NCBI GenBank assembly: GCA_028622995.1
Contig: JAJQJQ010000009.1
Coordinates: 1,550,001-1,614,000, forward strand
Reading direction: 5' to 3'
From: Panagrolaimus kolymaensis
Taxonomy: Eukaryota; Nematoda; Chromadorea; Rhabditida; Panagrolaimidae
Length of the DNA: 64,000 nucleotides
In this document: one piece after another, positions 53,931 through 64,000 of the stretch
Numbering within the stretch: position 1 is the stretch's first letter
Layout of the letters: each line of letters starts with the position of its first letter
The notes under the pieces: generated by a model
Database searches by the model: none
The model's input: the letters and a program-made list of their open reading frames with translations, nothing else
What the model was told of the DNA's origin: nothing
Position numbers and translations under genes: made by a program

Positions 53931-55916
53931 ATGCGCTTACGATGGATGAATGGATTAAAATGGGTTATTTATTTAGGAATAGTATTAATTATATTTTATT
54001 TATTTATTTTGCCTTTAGGCACCCATAAATTTTATGAAGAAATAAAAAAACTTAAAAGTGAAAATGAAATTTTAAAAAACGTTAGTAAACATTTTAAATT
54101 TTTATGAAATTTACAGTATACTTTTTTTGATTATTATTTTTTAAGCAAATTCAAAATGCCAAATATATATTAAATACAAATTTTTCTTCAACGTTTGCTT
54201 TAAATAATGATTATTCTGATTTTTCAAAAGTTTGTTTTTATAGTTAAAAAATTGTTAGTCGAACAGAGCTATCATATTTTTAGATTCCCGTGGAGCCATT
54301 TTTAAATGTTTTACCTCATTTGCAATCTCTTCAATTAACAAATCCTAATATAACTTTAAATCCAATATTTCTTGCTAAAAATCAAAATAATATTCTTCGA
54401 TCCATGGGGAGAATAGTTATTGGAATTCCAACTGTAAAAAGGGCTCAAGTTTGTTTCTTTTCTTTGCAAAATTTTTGAAGCCTAAAACTATTATAAATTT
54501 TTGTTTTCAGAAAAGTTATTTGCTCGAAACAATTCGAAATTGCCTCGATAATATTCGACCCGAAGAAACTTCATTAGTTACTTTTATCATTTTAATTGCT
54601 GAAAGAAAATTTGATTCGGGTGTAAATGAAACAGTTTTTGCAATAAAAAATGAATTTCAAGAAGCTATTTATAATGGAATTTTAGAGGTTTGGAAAATTT
54701 TTTAAACTCCAGAAATGCTAAAATTATTTTTAGGTTATTATGCCTCCAACATTTTGGTATCCACCCGATCTAGATTTTGTTGAACCCACTTTTGGTGATT
54801 CTCAAGAACGAATGATTTGGAGAACCAAACAAAATTTGGATTATGCCTATTTAATGATTTATGCAAAATATTTTTATGTCCACTCTGACTTCTACGTTCA
54901 ACTCGAAGATGACGTGATCAGTAAATTTGGATATCTTTCAGCAATTACTTCATTTGCTGATAGTCGTCAAGAACAATGGTTTGCTTGCGATTTTTCTAAA
55001 TTGGGTTTCATTGGAAAATTATTTAACACCAAAGATTTGCCACTTTTAAGCAATTTTATTTTACTTTTTTATCGCCAAAAACCTGTGGATTGGATTTTGG
55101 ATCAATTATTTATGGTTCGATATTGTGATCATGAAAAATCAGGGTGTATCAAAAAAGTATGTAAAAAAATTTCGTTTTGAGACTCGAAATTTTTTTCGCC
55201 TCAGTATTTTAGACTCTAAAAAACTAATTTGTTATTTTTTTTTGCAGCTTATAAATGGCGTCCGTAGACTTTATCATAAACCAGCACTTTTTCAACACAT
55301 TGGCAAATTTTCATCTCTTTCGGGCAAAGTCCAACTTTTAAAAGAAACATCATTCAAATTAAAGGCTTCACCAGCTGCACCCATTCCACATACAAAAAAT
55401 TTTGAAGCTGATCAAATTTCTTCAAAATTTCCAATTTTTTCATCAGAAAACTTGGCTGAATTCTATAATTATTCAAAGCCACTAGAAATAATTTTTAATC
55501 AAAAAATGGTGGCTGAAAACATCGAAAAAAACCAAAGTTTTGTCGATGTCGAAAAAAATGAAGAAATGGAATTACTCCAAATTAAATATTTTAATCCAAT
55601 TTTGATAAACAGTAAGTTCAAGCTTTTTTATGATTACTCTCCTCTAAAAATTTTTACATTTTTTATAGGTTTAAACATTCGGTATTCTGCTCATTATCAA
55701 CTTCAAAAAATTGTTGCTTCAAATAATAAACTTCCATTTCGAGTAAATTTATGTTTGGAAAATGATGAATGTTCTGAAATTGAATTCCCTCATATTTTAT
55801 ATCCCAAAATTAAATTTGATAAACCTCAAAAAGTTTCAAAAATTAGCATAGTTTTAAATGATGAATTTTTTGATGATTTAGTTTCTTTGTCTTTAAATGC
55901 TTTATTGATTTCTTAA
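53931..55916 (+). CDS. Alpha-1,3-mannosyl-glycoprotein 4-beta-GlcNAc transferase (MGAT4/GnT-IV family)
   Basis: Exons 53931-54080, 54146-54229, 54284-54448, 54511-54687, 54734-55156, 55248-55611, 55669-55916; 536 residues, normal for the family. A short cytoplasmic N-terminus with one hydrophobic anchor (WVIYLGIVLIIFYLFIL) predicts a type II Golgi protein. GIPTVKRAQKSYLLET, RMIWRTKQNLDYAYLM, VQLEDDV (metal/UDP site), LGFIGKLF, DLPLLSNFILLFY, KPVDWILDQLFMV and PALFQHIGKFSSLSGK are GnT-IV signatures. It adds a beta-1,4-GlcNAc branch to N-glycans. The start follows a TTTTTAG acceptor by 16 bases. The C-terminal domain is divergent but open. Confidence 0.92.
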
Positions 55917-57693
55917 TTGTTTATTTGTTATTGTATTTAAAAAAATTTAGACTAACAAAAAATTTTATTCACCAAATACATTTTTTCTTGCTCGATATGA
56001 GTGTTTTTTTTAAAGCTTTAATTTGTTAAATTTTGTTTGAGTGAAAATGAAAAATAAGGGTTTTTATTGTTGTAACTTTTTTGTTTTAATAAATTATTTA
56101 TGTATGAATTTTATCAAAAAACTTTGAAAAATTTTAAATCGGACGAAAGTAATCTATTTTTTAATGAAATTCCTTGGAACGATCATAGCCCCTGAACAAA
56201 AAATAAGATAATTATAATGAAAAAAAGTTTCACGCGACAAAATAAAATTATCATAAAAGCATAAAGGTTGACTAAGAATAATTATTTATTTCTTTTGATG
56301 AAAAATTATAACAAAATAACCATGAATTCAATGAAATCAAGGCTTTATATATTTGTATCATTCATCGCTTCAATCATAATAAAAGCTCCCTTATTGACGC
56401 TGTCAGATGCAGCTAAATTATATTCAAAGACCACAGTTTGATTGCGAAAATAGTAAAAATCTCCAATTTTTTTAAAACTAAAACAATTTTAAACTTTAAA
56501 TGACCTGCTTCGGTGAAAAAAGAGTCATACTTGTAATATTTTGCATTTGTATTTAACCTTACACTATCTAGCTTAGATAAATTTAAATATTTAGCGGTAA
56601 ACTTTACAGCAAATTTGCTGCCAATGTTGAAATATTGAGTAAATACCATTGGCCAAAAATGGCTTGTGGAAATTCCAAAACATTTGGTCGTAACCATTGA
56701 GTAATAAGGGAATTCTGTTATGTTCATATAGTAGATATCATCAAAATCTACACCTTCTGTAAGTGAAACGCTTGATATAATTATAATAGCTGATGAATTA
56801 TTTGGAATTTCTATGGTATATATAGGTGAGCTCAATATAATATTTTTCCAATATTTTTGCGAAGATGAACTAAAAAAAATTGAAAAATTTTGTAATAAAA
56901 ATTAGTACCAGTGGGGACACGCCTCAATATTTATTGCATTTTTGCTTAGAACAAAAGCAATTTAGTTTTCATGGCAAAAAAAAAATCAGGAACACCAGGT
57001 TTTCTTTGCCTTTAATCTGTTTTTTGCCAAAAAATAAGGAATTTAAAAAATTGATATCCATTAAATCCACGAATAAGAAATATTATCCAAAAAAAAGAAT
57101 AAATGTACAATTTTCTTTGTAAGGAACACGGATATCAAAAAATTGTAAGTAAAAAAAATAGTTAAAAATTACTTTTAAACTTTTGTAATCTTTGTTCCTG
57201 GGATACTTCTTCGATTAATTAAAAGTATAAAAACTATTTTAAAAAAATACTAACTAACTTGAATTCAAATACAGATTGATTTTGATTAATTCCAGCAAAA
57301 ATTTTTATATTTTCATTTTTTGCGGTTGTCCAAACTTTATTAATTGTTGGAACATGATAAGGAGTATTTCCAACTAAAAATGTAAGCAAACATGGAGCAT
57401 TCGGTCTTGCAATGGCAGAAATGGTTAAATCGAGAGGAATGTTTTGGGACTAAAAACTTGCAATCGTTTCTTAATGTATAAGGTGTGAGAATTTTTTTTA
57501 TGATTGAGAGGAAAATTTAAACTTACACTTATTCCATAGCCAATACGATTAATATTTTGATGGAATATAGTTTTGTCAAAAAAACATTTTTTGTTCGCAT
57601 CTAAAAAATAAAAATTTGATCGAGAAAAAAAAAGAGTTTAACCTTACTTAACGCTTGAATGACAGCGTAAGGATAAATTAAATCTGTATCAAA

Positions 57694-58179
57694 TAGGGTG
57701 GACCGGGTAGATCTACCAGTAGATTCTACCGGTAGATCTACCGGTAGATCTACCGAAATCTACCGAAAAAATTTTCCAATCTACCGAAATCTACCGCGCC
57801 ACCAAAATTTAAAAAAAGACGTTCTCGGAGTTTTTTAAGCGAAAGTTATGAATTAGCAGGTTCTAAAATGCATAAAAACGATGTTTTCTCTATTTCCGAA
57901 AATTTTTGAATTTTTTTAACAGGGGAGAGTTTATGATAGGAAAGTAATAGCTTGGTCCACCCTGTTGAAAAATTGAAATTTTTTTAAAAGTTTGCAAAAC
58001 CTATTTTTGTGCCCAAAAATAGCCTTATATCCTTAATTTTGTATTCCTTGATTCAAAATCCCTTTCTTTTCGAATTTTGGACTTGCGGTAGATTTCAGTA
58101 GATCTACCGGTAGATCCACCGGTAGATCTACCGGTAGATCTACCGATTTTTCAATCTACCGGTAGATCGGTCCACCCTA
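57694..58179. mobile_element. 486-bp hAT-like MITE, complete, inside coding exon
   Basis: Ends TAGGGTGGACCG and its inverse CGGTCCACCCTA. Flanked on both sides by the exact 8-base duplication GTATCAAA (57686-57693 and 58180-58187), typical of hAT-type insertion. Both ends carry arrays of the self-complementary 12-mer GGTAGATCTACC: three exact copies on the left (about 57704-57768) and two on the right (58121-58144), plus variants. No transposase is encoded. An inverted-terminus-like GGTCCACCCT also occurs internally at 57954-57963, suggesting a nested or composite origin. Confidence 0.9.
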
Positions 58180-59563
58180 GTATCAAACGAATAAACTACA
58201 AAAGTTTTGTAATTTAAAACTGTGCAAGTGTAAAAGTCAGAAATATCATTATCAAAATTGCTAAAAATGTGTGGAAATTTATGTAATGAAATTTGAAACA
58301 AATATTCTTGAGAATTTTTTGTTAAAAAAGTTTTAAAAATGCCTTTTTTTTATTATTTCAAACAAGGATAATGGAAGATTTAACATACCAACTTGATTCT
58401 GTAAGAGTTTGTGAAAGACTTTCATCGGTGTATAAAATAGTGCCAGCTTGGTCATAATTATAATAACGATGGATTTCAAAAGCATAATTGTATGGTTTCT
58501 AAAATTTTCTTATCATAATAATTTTTTAGAGGAATAGCTAGTTAGTTCAGAAAAAGATATAAATTGCTTCAACAAAAGCTAACACAGTAAAATTACTTAC
58601 TAGCTCTTCGGATATTTCAATAAACATTAGTGGGTGAAGCTTTGAATCGATTATATAACTTGGATTATCTGGTGTTAACATAATTCGAGCTGATATTTTT
58701 GTTGCTTAAATAAATCATCTTTTTATTTAAATTTAAAGGTAGAACATCAAACCATACCATCAACTTTAAAGGTTTCAAAAAAAAATCGTTTTGAGTCAAA
58801 AGTCGTAGCTTCTAAAGTATTTATACTCGATGAATTTAAATAAACAGGGTATGCCCTAAAAAAATTGTAAAGTTTAGACACCAAAAATGATGAGTGGAAA
58901 GCAAATTTATTTTTAAAAGAATTTATTCTTAACAAACGTGGTTTTTGTACTAAAATCAAATATGGTCTACATTTATGCTAATAGATCTAATAAAAATAGA
59001 AAAAAAAGGGTTTAGGTTTTCCTTACGAGTGTTTAAAATTTGAATAAGTAATATAATATACTGATAAATTATTAGAAAAAACTTGAAAATAATCTGGAGA
59101 GCTTATAATTGCATCTTGAGGAATAGTCATGACCAAAAGAGTTAAAGGGGAACTACAAGGTTCAAGCTGAAAATTAACTAATTAAAATTTTTTTAAAGTA
59201 ATTATTGGATTGCTGAAACGTAAAATAAAAAAATCTTTAAAAAATTTACATACAATGAATTCACAATGCATATTTCTACAATACGCAACGTGATTATCCA
59301 TAATATTTTTATTTACACCGCATGGAACTGTCTTCTTTCCACATTCACATTCTATAAAAAAATTTTTTTTGTAAATTTAATATCGATGAAAGTTTGGAGA
59401 AAAAATATTATGATACTTATTGTCTCGAATTTGAGTTGAAATCCAAAACCAGGTACGCTTCCATCGCTAACAAATTCAAATGAAACATTCTTAGCTGTTT
59501 CATTCTTGTATGGATTGAGAAAAAAATTATAACTAAAAAAAGACGCAAATTAGCAGTAATTAT

Positions 59564-59676
59564 CAGTGTGACACGCCTCAGCCTCATGAGGCGCCTCAGA
59601 GGCGCCTCACCTCGCCTCACGCCTCAGAGGCGGAGGCGAGAGGCGAGGCGATTTAAAAAAAAAATCCTTCACACTG
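59564..59676. mobile_element. 113-bp MITE with 8-bp target duplication, in an intron
   Basis: Terminal inverted repeats CAGTGTGA and TCACACTG, flanked by the exact duplication GTAATTAT (59556-59563 and 59677-59684). The interior is GC-rich, made of CGCCTC / GAGGCG repeats in both orientations, then an A run. hAT-type by target duplication and CAG-type end. It lies in an intron of CUB-like gene A (between exons 59780-60133 and 59417-59532), so it need not disrupt that gene. Confidence 0.85.
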
Positions 59677-60826
59677 GTAATTATTAATCGAGTCAAATCT
59701 AGACGACAAGCTGATTTGGGCAAATATGAGAGTTCGAAACAATTAAAAATGCATGAATTAATTCAACAAACCCACCAACCTTCCTTCTTTAATTCCAATT
59801 TCTACAAAATTTCCATCCTCATCATCATAAAATCCAACATAATCAGCGCGTATATCTCCCATGCCAATAAACGGTGTAGTAAGATCGACCATAGTTTTTG
59901 GAAAAATAGTAAGTTCGAAAGAACATTTTTGATTATTTCCATACAGTTTGCCTACATCCCGACTACCCCATGTATTACTTTTAGCTATACAATTTCCATC
60001 TTCTTTAACAAATGTGTTGGGTAAAATTGAAACATAAGCTTGAAAGGTTAAGTTTGGATTTGTATTGACTAAATAAATTTGAATGTGTGTATCGCTATTG
60101 TATATTGGATGAAAAAGTGTGACTGATTTTTCACTAAAAAAATTTAATTTTGTTTTTATTTTCCATTTAGGCAAAATTTTTCTTTTCTTCACTTACTTTA
60201 CAAGGATTTCAGTTCGATTTTCAATTATTAATCGAGTATTCTCATCTGCTTCAAAAATTTCTATAACAATTTTAAATCCATAATTAATTGGAGCAGTAAA
60301 TTTCCATTTGCATGGATGATTAATTTTTTTTGTTCCATTATAACCATTTATAAGGTATAAAACTTGACTTTCATCAGTAAATTCAAAGGGATCCACTCTG
60401 CTTATTGATTCCAATGGGCAATGGTTGGTGATATTTCCCCAATCTTCAAATATCATATATCCTTCTTCATATAACCTATTTTCCAAATGTAATGTTGTTT
60501 TGTTAGATAACCATAAGTTTATTGGATAATTAAGCACATCGAATTTTCTTTCAGCTATATGGGCTATAACATTCTATAAAAAGAAGTTTAAAAAAAATTC
60601 CGAATTTGGAATTTACCTCAGCAGCAGCATAAGTATCATTCAAAATAAAATATATACAACAATGTTGATTTATATTGCTTTCATTTAAAGAACTACTAAA
60701 AAATGCTATTTCATCAGTCGGCAAATATATTATTGGACAATCTTGGGAACATTCGTATATTTTCGTCGCATATACAGTTGTTGTTGTTGTTAATACCAGG
60801 AAACTAAATGTAAGAAAATAAATCAT

Positions 60827-61509
60827 CAGCTTTCTCTCTTTTTTTTATTATTATGTTTGTCTCCTAAATAAAAATAAATACTACACCAAAATAAACTATA
60901 AACACTTTAAATTTTTTTTCTTTCTTCTAGTCCCAAAATGATTATTTTTATTTTATTTAAAAATGTGTAAAGGATCAAAACGCATTATCGCCATCATTTT
61001 GTCATACTAGTAATACTTTTTTTTTCTTCAGTAAATATGTCGTCAGATCATAATCCACTGAGCTAGCACATTCATTCACAAACAAAAGAGAAATTTTGAG
61101 TAAAAACTTAAAGAAAATTTTGTTAAAGATAATTAACTTTTTAAGCTTCTTACATTGAATGTTGATGATTTTTTTGTGGAAAATATTTCAGTCCAATAAA
61201 AAGAAACAAAGACCAAATTTAAAAAATTTAGTATGGTCGAATTTGGAAATCTTAACAATATTTTAATTCTTTTTTGAAACTTCAGAAAAAAGTTTTTCCA
61301 AAAGTCATGTGGCAAAAATCATTTTAGCAAGGAATTCAAAAAAAAATATTGTTCATTTCTTAGCTTAAAAAATTCTATAATTTTATGAACAGTAAATTAT
61401 TTTAATTTTGTACTTTGTAGTCGATATTTTTTCGGTTACTTTTGTTCTTCACCTTTATTTTTTTTAATTAATTTTTTTTCTTAACAAATTACCATTTTAT
61501 TAGAACATA
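60827..61509. other. Intergenic between the two CUB-like genes
   Basis: 683 bases, AT-rich, containing the upstream region of gene A and the 3' UTR of gene B. No ORF or repeat of note seen. Confidence 0.5.
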
Positions 61510-63178
61510 TTAATGATTAAAAAATACAAATTGTTTAAATTTAAAAGCAACAACACTACCAACAACAAAATATATGAAACTTATATCAAACATAGTTTTT
61601 GATGCTTGGTTTTTTTGAGTTGTCACTGATTTTCTCGTGGTTGATTTTGTGGAAGTTGAAAGTGGAACTTCGGTACTCATAATTGTTGAGATATCAGTGT
61701 CTTGTGATTTACTCGTGGCCGAGACATCAAGGGTATAAGGATTATGAAATTTATTTGTCGTTAATTCCATTGGTGTTGTAGTATCGATTAAAGGAATGGT
61801 CGTGGGAAAATTTGGTTCACTCAAGTACTCATATTCAAAGAGAAAGTAATCAGTTATAGGATCATTTTCATAATTGGTTATTTGTATTGTAGTACCATAA
61901 ATAAACAGCGTTTTGCCAATATCATTACTTGTAAAACTAAAAAATGAATAAATGTTTGCCTTTGCAAAATAATATAGAATTTATATAAAAAAAATTAGAC
62001 AACTTACGTAGAGCTTTGATCATCCATATCACTAGTTATTCGAACCTTTTCTTGACCTTGAATTATTTTTATATTAAAATTTATATAGTAAATGGAACCA
62101 TCGTCATTAGAAATTGTATAAAGAGGAAGAAGAGAATAATTTTCTTGTTTCAAGCCACTATAACCAGGAGATGCCATAGCGCCTTTATTATTAGGAGTTC
62201 CGTCATTGGTTATTGTTTGTTTATTAATATAAGCGATTGAAAAAGCAATCATCGAATTTGGTGGTAATATCACAGTGATCACAGGAACATATAATCCAAA
62301 ATATGACCATGCGGTACTAAATAAAAAATGCTCAAAAAATGATTTAAAAAAAAGAAAACATAAAGTTTCGAAAACAAAAATGTATTTTTTCCGAGAAAAA
62401 AGAGATCTTTTTCAAGAAAAAATTTTTAGAAAAATATATTTAAGAATAACTAACTTAAGTTTAATCAAACTTCTGCCATTAAGAGTACTTTTGAGTTCAA
62501 ACGTTTGGTTATTTTGGGGCTCAATTGAAGTAATAAAAAGACTAGGAATCTTACTGCCCATGCTACGACTAACAAATAATAAAGCTTCACATATTCCATC
62601 AGGAGTGGATTTAAAATATTGCTTAAAAAAATAAAATCATAATGGAAGTAAAGCATTTTTTTTTAAACCCACCGTATATTGTGGAGGTGTCATAACATTA
62701 TCATAATCACAATTTTTCGCTTGAATTTCTTTCCAACGAAATGTAATCACTTCATAATTTTCGGTGTCCCCAGTATTTAGAACAGTAAAGCATCCTGAGT
62801 TTGAAGTAAGGCTCATATAGCCTGCATCTTGAAAAAGAGGGGTTCCACTTCGCCTAAAAAAAAATCGCACATTCATTTTTTAAATAAGATTTAAAGAGAA
62901 GAAAAAATATTTTGATACCATTTGGTATTGTTAGTTAGATCATTTCCATCATACAAAGGATAATCAGAATCAGAATTTCTTAAATTAAAAGGATAAAAGA
63001 CTTGTAAAGTTCTTTCTTCTTTTTCTTCTTCAATACAAATAGTAATACTATCATTTACAAGGATATCATTTAAAATAGTTAGGAAGATGGGTTCTTCCTC
63101 AGTCAAAGTAATATTTTTACAGTATAAACACATTGGAATGGAAAATATAAAGAGTAAGCTTACGATGTCACGTACCAT
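61510..63178 (-). CDS. Secreted CUB-like protein B, C-terminally anchored
   Basis: Exons 62919-63178, 62673-62853, 62455-62621, 62008-62316, 61510-61936 join in phase to 447 residues. The signal peptide is MVRDIVSLLFIFSIPMCLYC. The body has paired CUB-like features (YMSLTSNSGCFTVL; NCDYDNVMTPPQYT; TPDGICEALLFVS; VRITSDMDDQ) and general similarity of layout to gene A downstream of it. A Thr/Ser-rich stalk (STSTKSTTRKSVTT) leads to a C-terminal hydrophobic segment (ISFIYFVVGSVVAF), so it is membrane-attached by TM or GPI. Function unknown; nematode CUB-like secreted proteins are often infection-responsive, but nothing here shows that. A fold-back element sits 70 bases upstream of the ATG. Confidence 0.8.
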
Positions 63179-63247
63179 TGTGACAATGATTGATTCTACG
63201 CGTAAGTTTGTTAAAATGAAAAAAATATTTCACAAAAAAAATACTTA

Positions 63248-63448
63248 AAGGACCCTGTTCATTTGATCTTTTTTTCAAACTCGCGTTTGATTATTCCCTC
63301 ATGCCGCAATATTGCAGAGTCCGTAAAGTACAGTAATTTGACCGTAAAATTACTGTACATTACGGTACTTTACGGGCTTTGCAATATTGCGGCATGAGGG
63401 AATAATCAAACGCGAGTTTGAAAAAAAGATCAAATGAACAGGGTCCTT
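63248..63448. mobile_element. 201-bp fold-back (palindromic) MITE-like element
   Basis: Arms of about 70 bases pair almost perfectly: AAGGACCCTGTTCATTTGAT... with ...ATCAAATGAACAGGGTCCTT. The centre contains nested inverted repeats (CCGTAAAGTA with TACTTTACGG; CAGTAAT with ATTACTG). Flanked by TA on both sides (63246-63247, 63449-63450), or TTAA if the ends are drawn one base further in. TA suits Tc1/mariner-type and TTAA suits piggyBac-type MITEs. No coding capacity. Confidence 0.8.
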
Positions 63449-63571
63449 TAAAGAATTCTTTCAAATTAAACTTGGCATTTATTTTCAACTTTTTTTAAAA
63501 GTGTTGTTTTTAACACATTTTTCTTTTTTTTGAGATTATAACAGCTTATTTATTTTTTAGTGAAGAAGAAG

Positions 63572-64000
63572 TAGGGTGGACCGGGTAGATCTACCAGTAG
63601 ATTCTACCGGTAGATCTACCGGTAGATCTACCGAAATCTACCGAAAAAATTTTCCAATCTACCGAAATCTACCGCGCCACCAAAATTTAAAAAAAGACGT
63701 TCTCGGAGTTTTTTAAGCGAAAGTTATGAATTAGCAGGTTCTAAAATGCATAAAAACGATGTTTTCTCTATTTCCGAAAATTTTTGAATTTTTTTAACAG
63801 GGGAGAGTTTATGATAGGAAAGTAATAGCTTGGTCCACCCTGTTGAAAAATTGAAATTTTTTTAAAAGTTTGCAAAACCTATTTTTGTGCCCAAAAATAG
63901 CCTTATATCCTTAATTTTGTATTCCTTGATTCAAAATCCCTTTCTTTTCGAATTTTGGACTTGCGGTAGATTTCAGTAGATCTACCGGTAGATCCACCGG
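63572..64000. mobile_element. Second copy of the 486-bp hAT-like MITE, cut by window edge
   Basis: From TAGGGTGGACCGGG to the window end it reads the same as 57694-58122 with no difference that I could see over 429 bases, in the same orientation. The right end and target duplication lie outside the window. It stands upstream of CUB-like gene B. Confidence 0.92.

Larger units (their letters stand above)
56345..60826 (-). pseudogene. Secreted CUB-like protein gene A, disrupted by a MITE
   Basis: Starts MIYFLTFSFLVLTTTT (signal peptide). Exons with good junctions: 60617-60826, 60197-60573, 59780-60133, 59417-59532, 59254-59351, 59027-59166, 58758-58855, 58601-58704, 58389-58498, then about 58188-58296 continuing at 57648-57685, 57527-57600, 57259-57449, and a last block 56345-56872. 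CUB-like units are visible (HPCKWKFTAPINYGFKIVI; QKCSFELTIF ... SFEFVSDGSVPGFGFQLKF) plus a cysteine-rich piece (KCECGKKTVPCG). A 486-bp hAT-like MITE splits the exon between FDT and DLI. Exons 58389-58498 and the next do not join in frame by any splice I can find, and a +1/-1 break lies near the A7 run at about 56468. Exon order at 56.87-57.26 kb is uncertain. Probably a recent pseudogene; assembly error could explain the frame breaks but not the insertion. Confidence 0.65.

Noticed and set aside
56470..56496. A 27-base intron restoring the frame near the end of CUB-like gene A
   Set aside because: Too short to be spliced, donor GTCATT is weak, and the resulting phase still does not match the protein-like frame.

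Overview
This is nuclear DNA from a nematode, very rich in A/T. Most genes are split by short introns of about 45-70 bases. Introns start GTAAGT, GTTAGT or GTTTGT and end mostly in TTTTTAG. Gene content (a SoxD factor very close to EGL-13, lustrin-type secreted proteins, CUB-like secreted proteins, and an F-box-like family I associate with Panagrolaimus-type worms) suggests a clade IV, Panagrolaimidae-like species. That placement is inference. No coding region looks bacterial, and I see no CRISPR array or rRNA.

Layout. 0-3.5 kb: a truncated M20/CNDP-type dipeptidase-like gene with an odd N-terminal extension and lost catalytic residues, a tRNA-like relic, a short tandem repeat and an F-box-like gene. 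5.2-13 kb (minus): a SoxD/egl-13 gene with a complete HMG box split over two exons. 13-35.6 kb: a 22-kb stretch without an obvious gene, probably the 5' introns and regulatory DNA of egl-13. It holds small GC-richer islands, several with exon-like borders: a possible egl-13 first coding exon at 22.6 kb, a possible exon at 30.2 kb, and a possible hidden plus-strand secreted-protein gene at 25.5-27.2 kb. 35.6 kb: an intronless HMG-box ORF followed by two in-frame stops. 37.5-40.7 kb: an ENPP6-like phosphodiesterase lacking two metal ligands.

41.5-56 kb is dense and mostly housekeeping: a lustrin-domain secreted protein, mrpl-17, vps-29, HIBCH, V-ATPase subunit D, a double SGT-type TPR protein, a second V-ATPase subunit D with a shortened tail, bud-23, and an MGAT4 glycosyltransferase. 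Two divergent pairs (mrpl-17/vps-29 and V-ATPase D copy B/bud-23) share short upstream regions.

56-64 kb holds two tandem secreted CUB-like genes. The second appears intact. The first carries a 486-bp hAT-like MITE inside a coding exon and further frame breaks, so it is probably a pseudogene. Three kinds of non-autonomous DNA transposon lie in this last 7 kb: the 486-bp element (two copies, identical by eye over the overlap), a 113-bp element with an 8-bp target duplication, and a 201-bp fold-back just upstream of the intact gene. The themes most worth following are recent MITE activity, enzymes that have lost catalytic residues, and the V-ATPase D duplication around a double-TPR gene.
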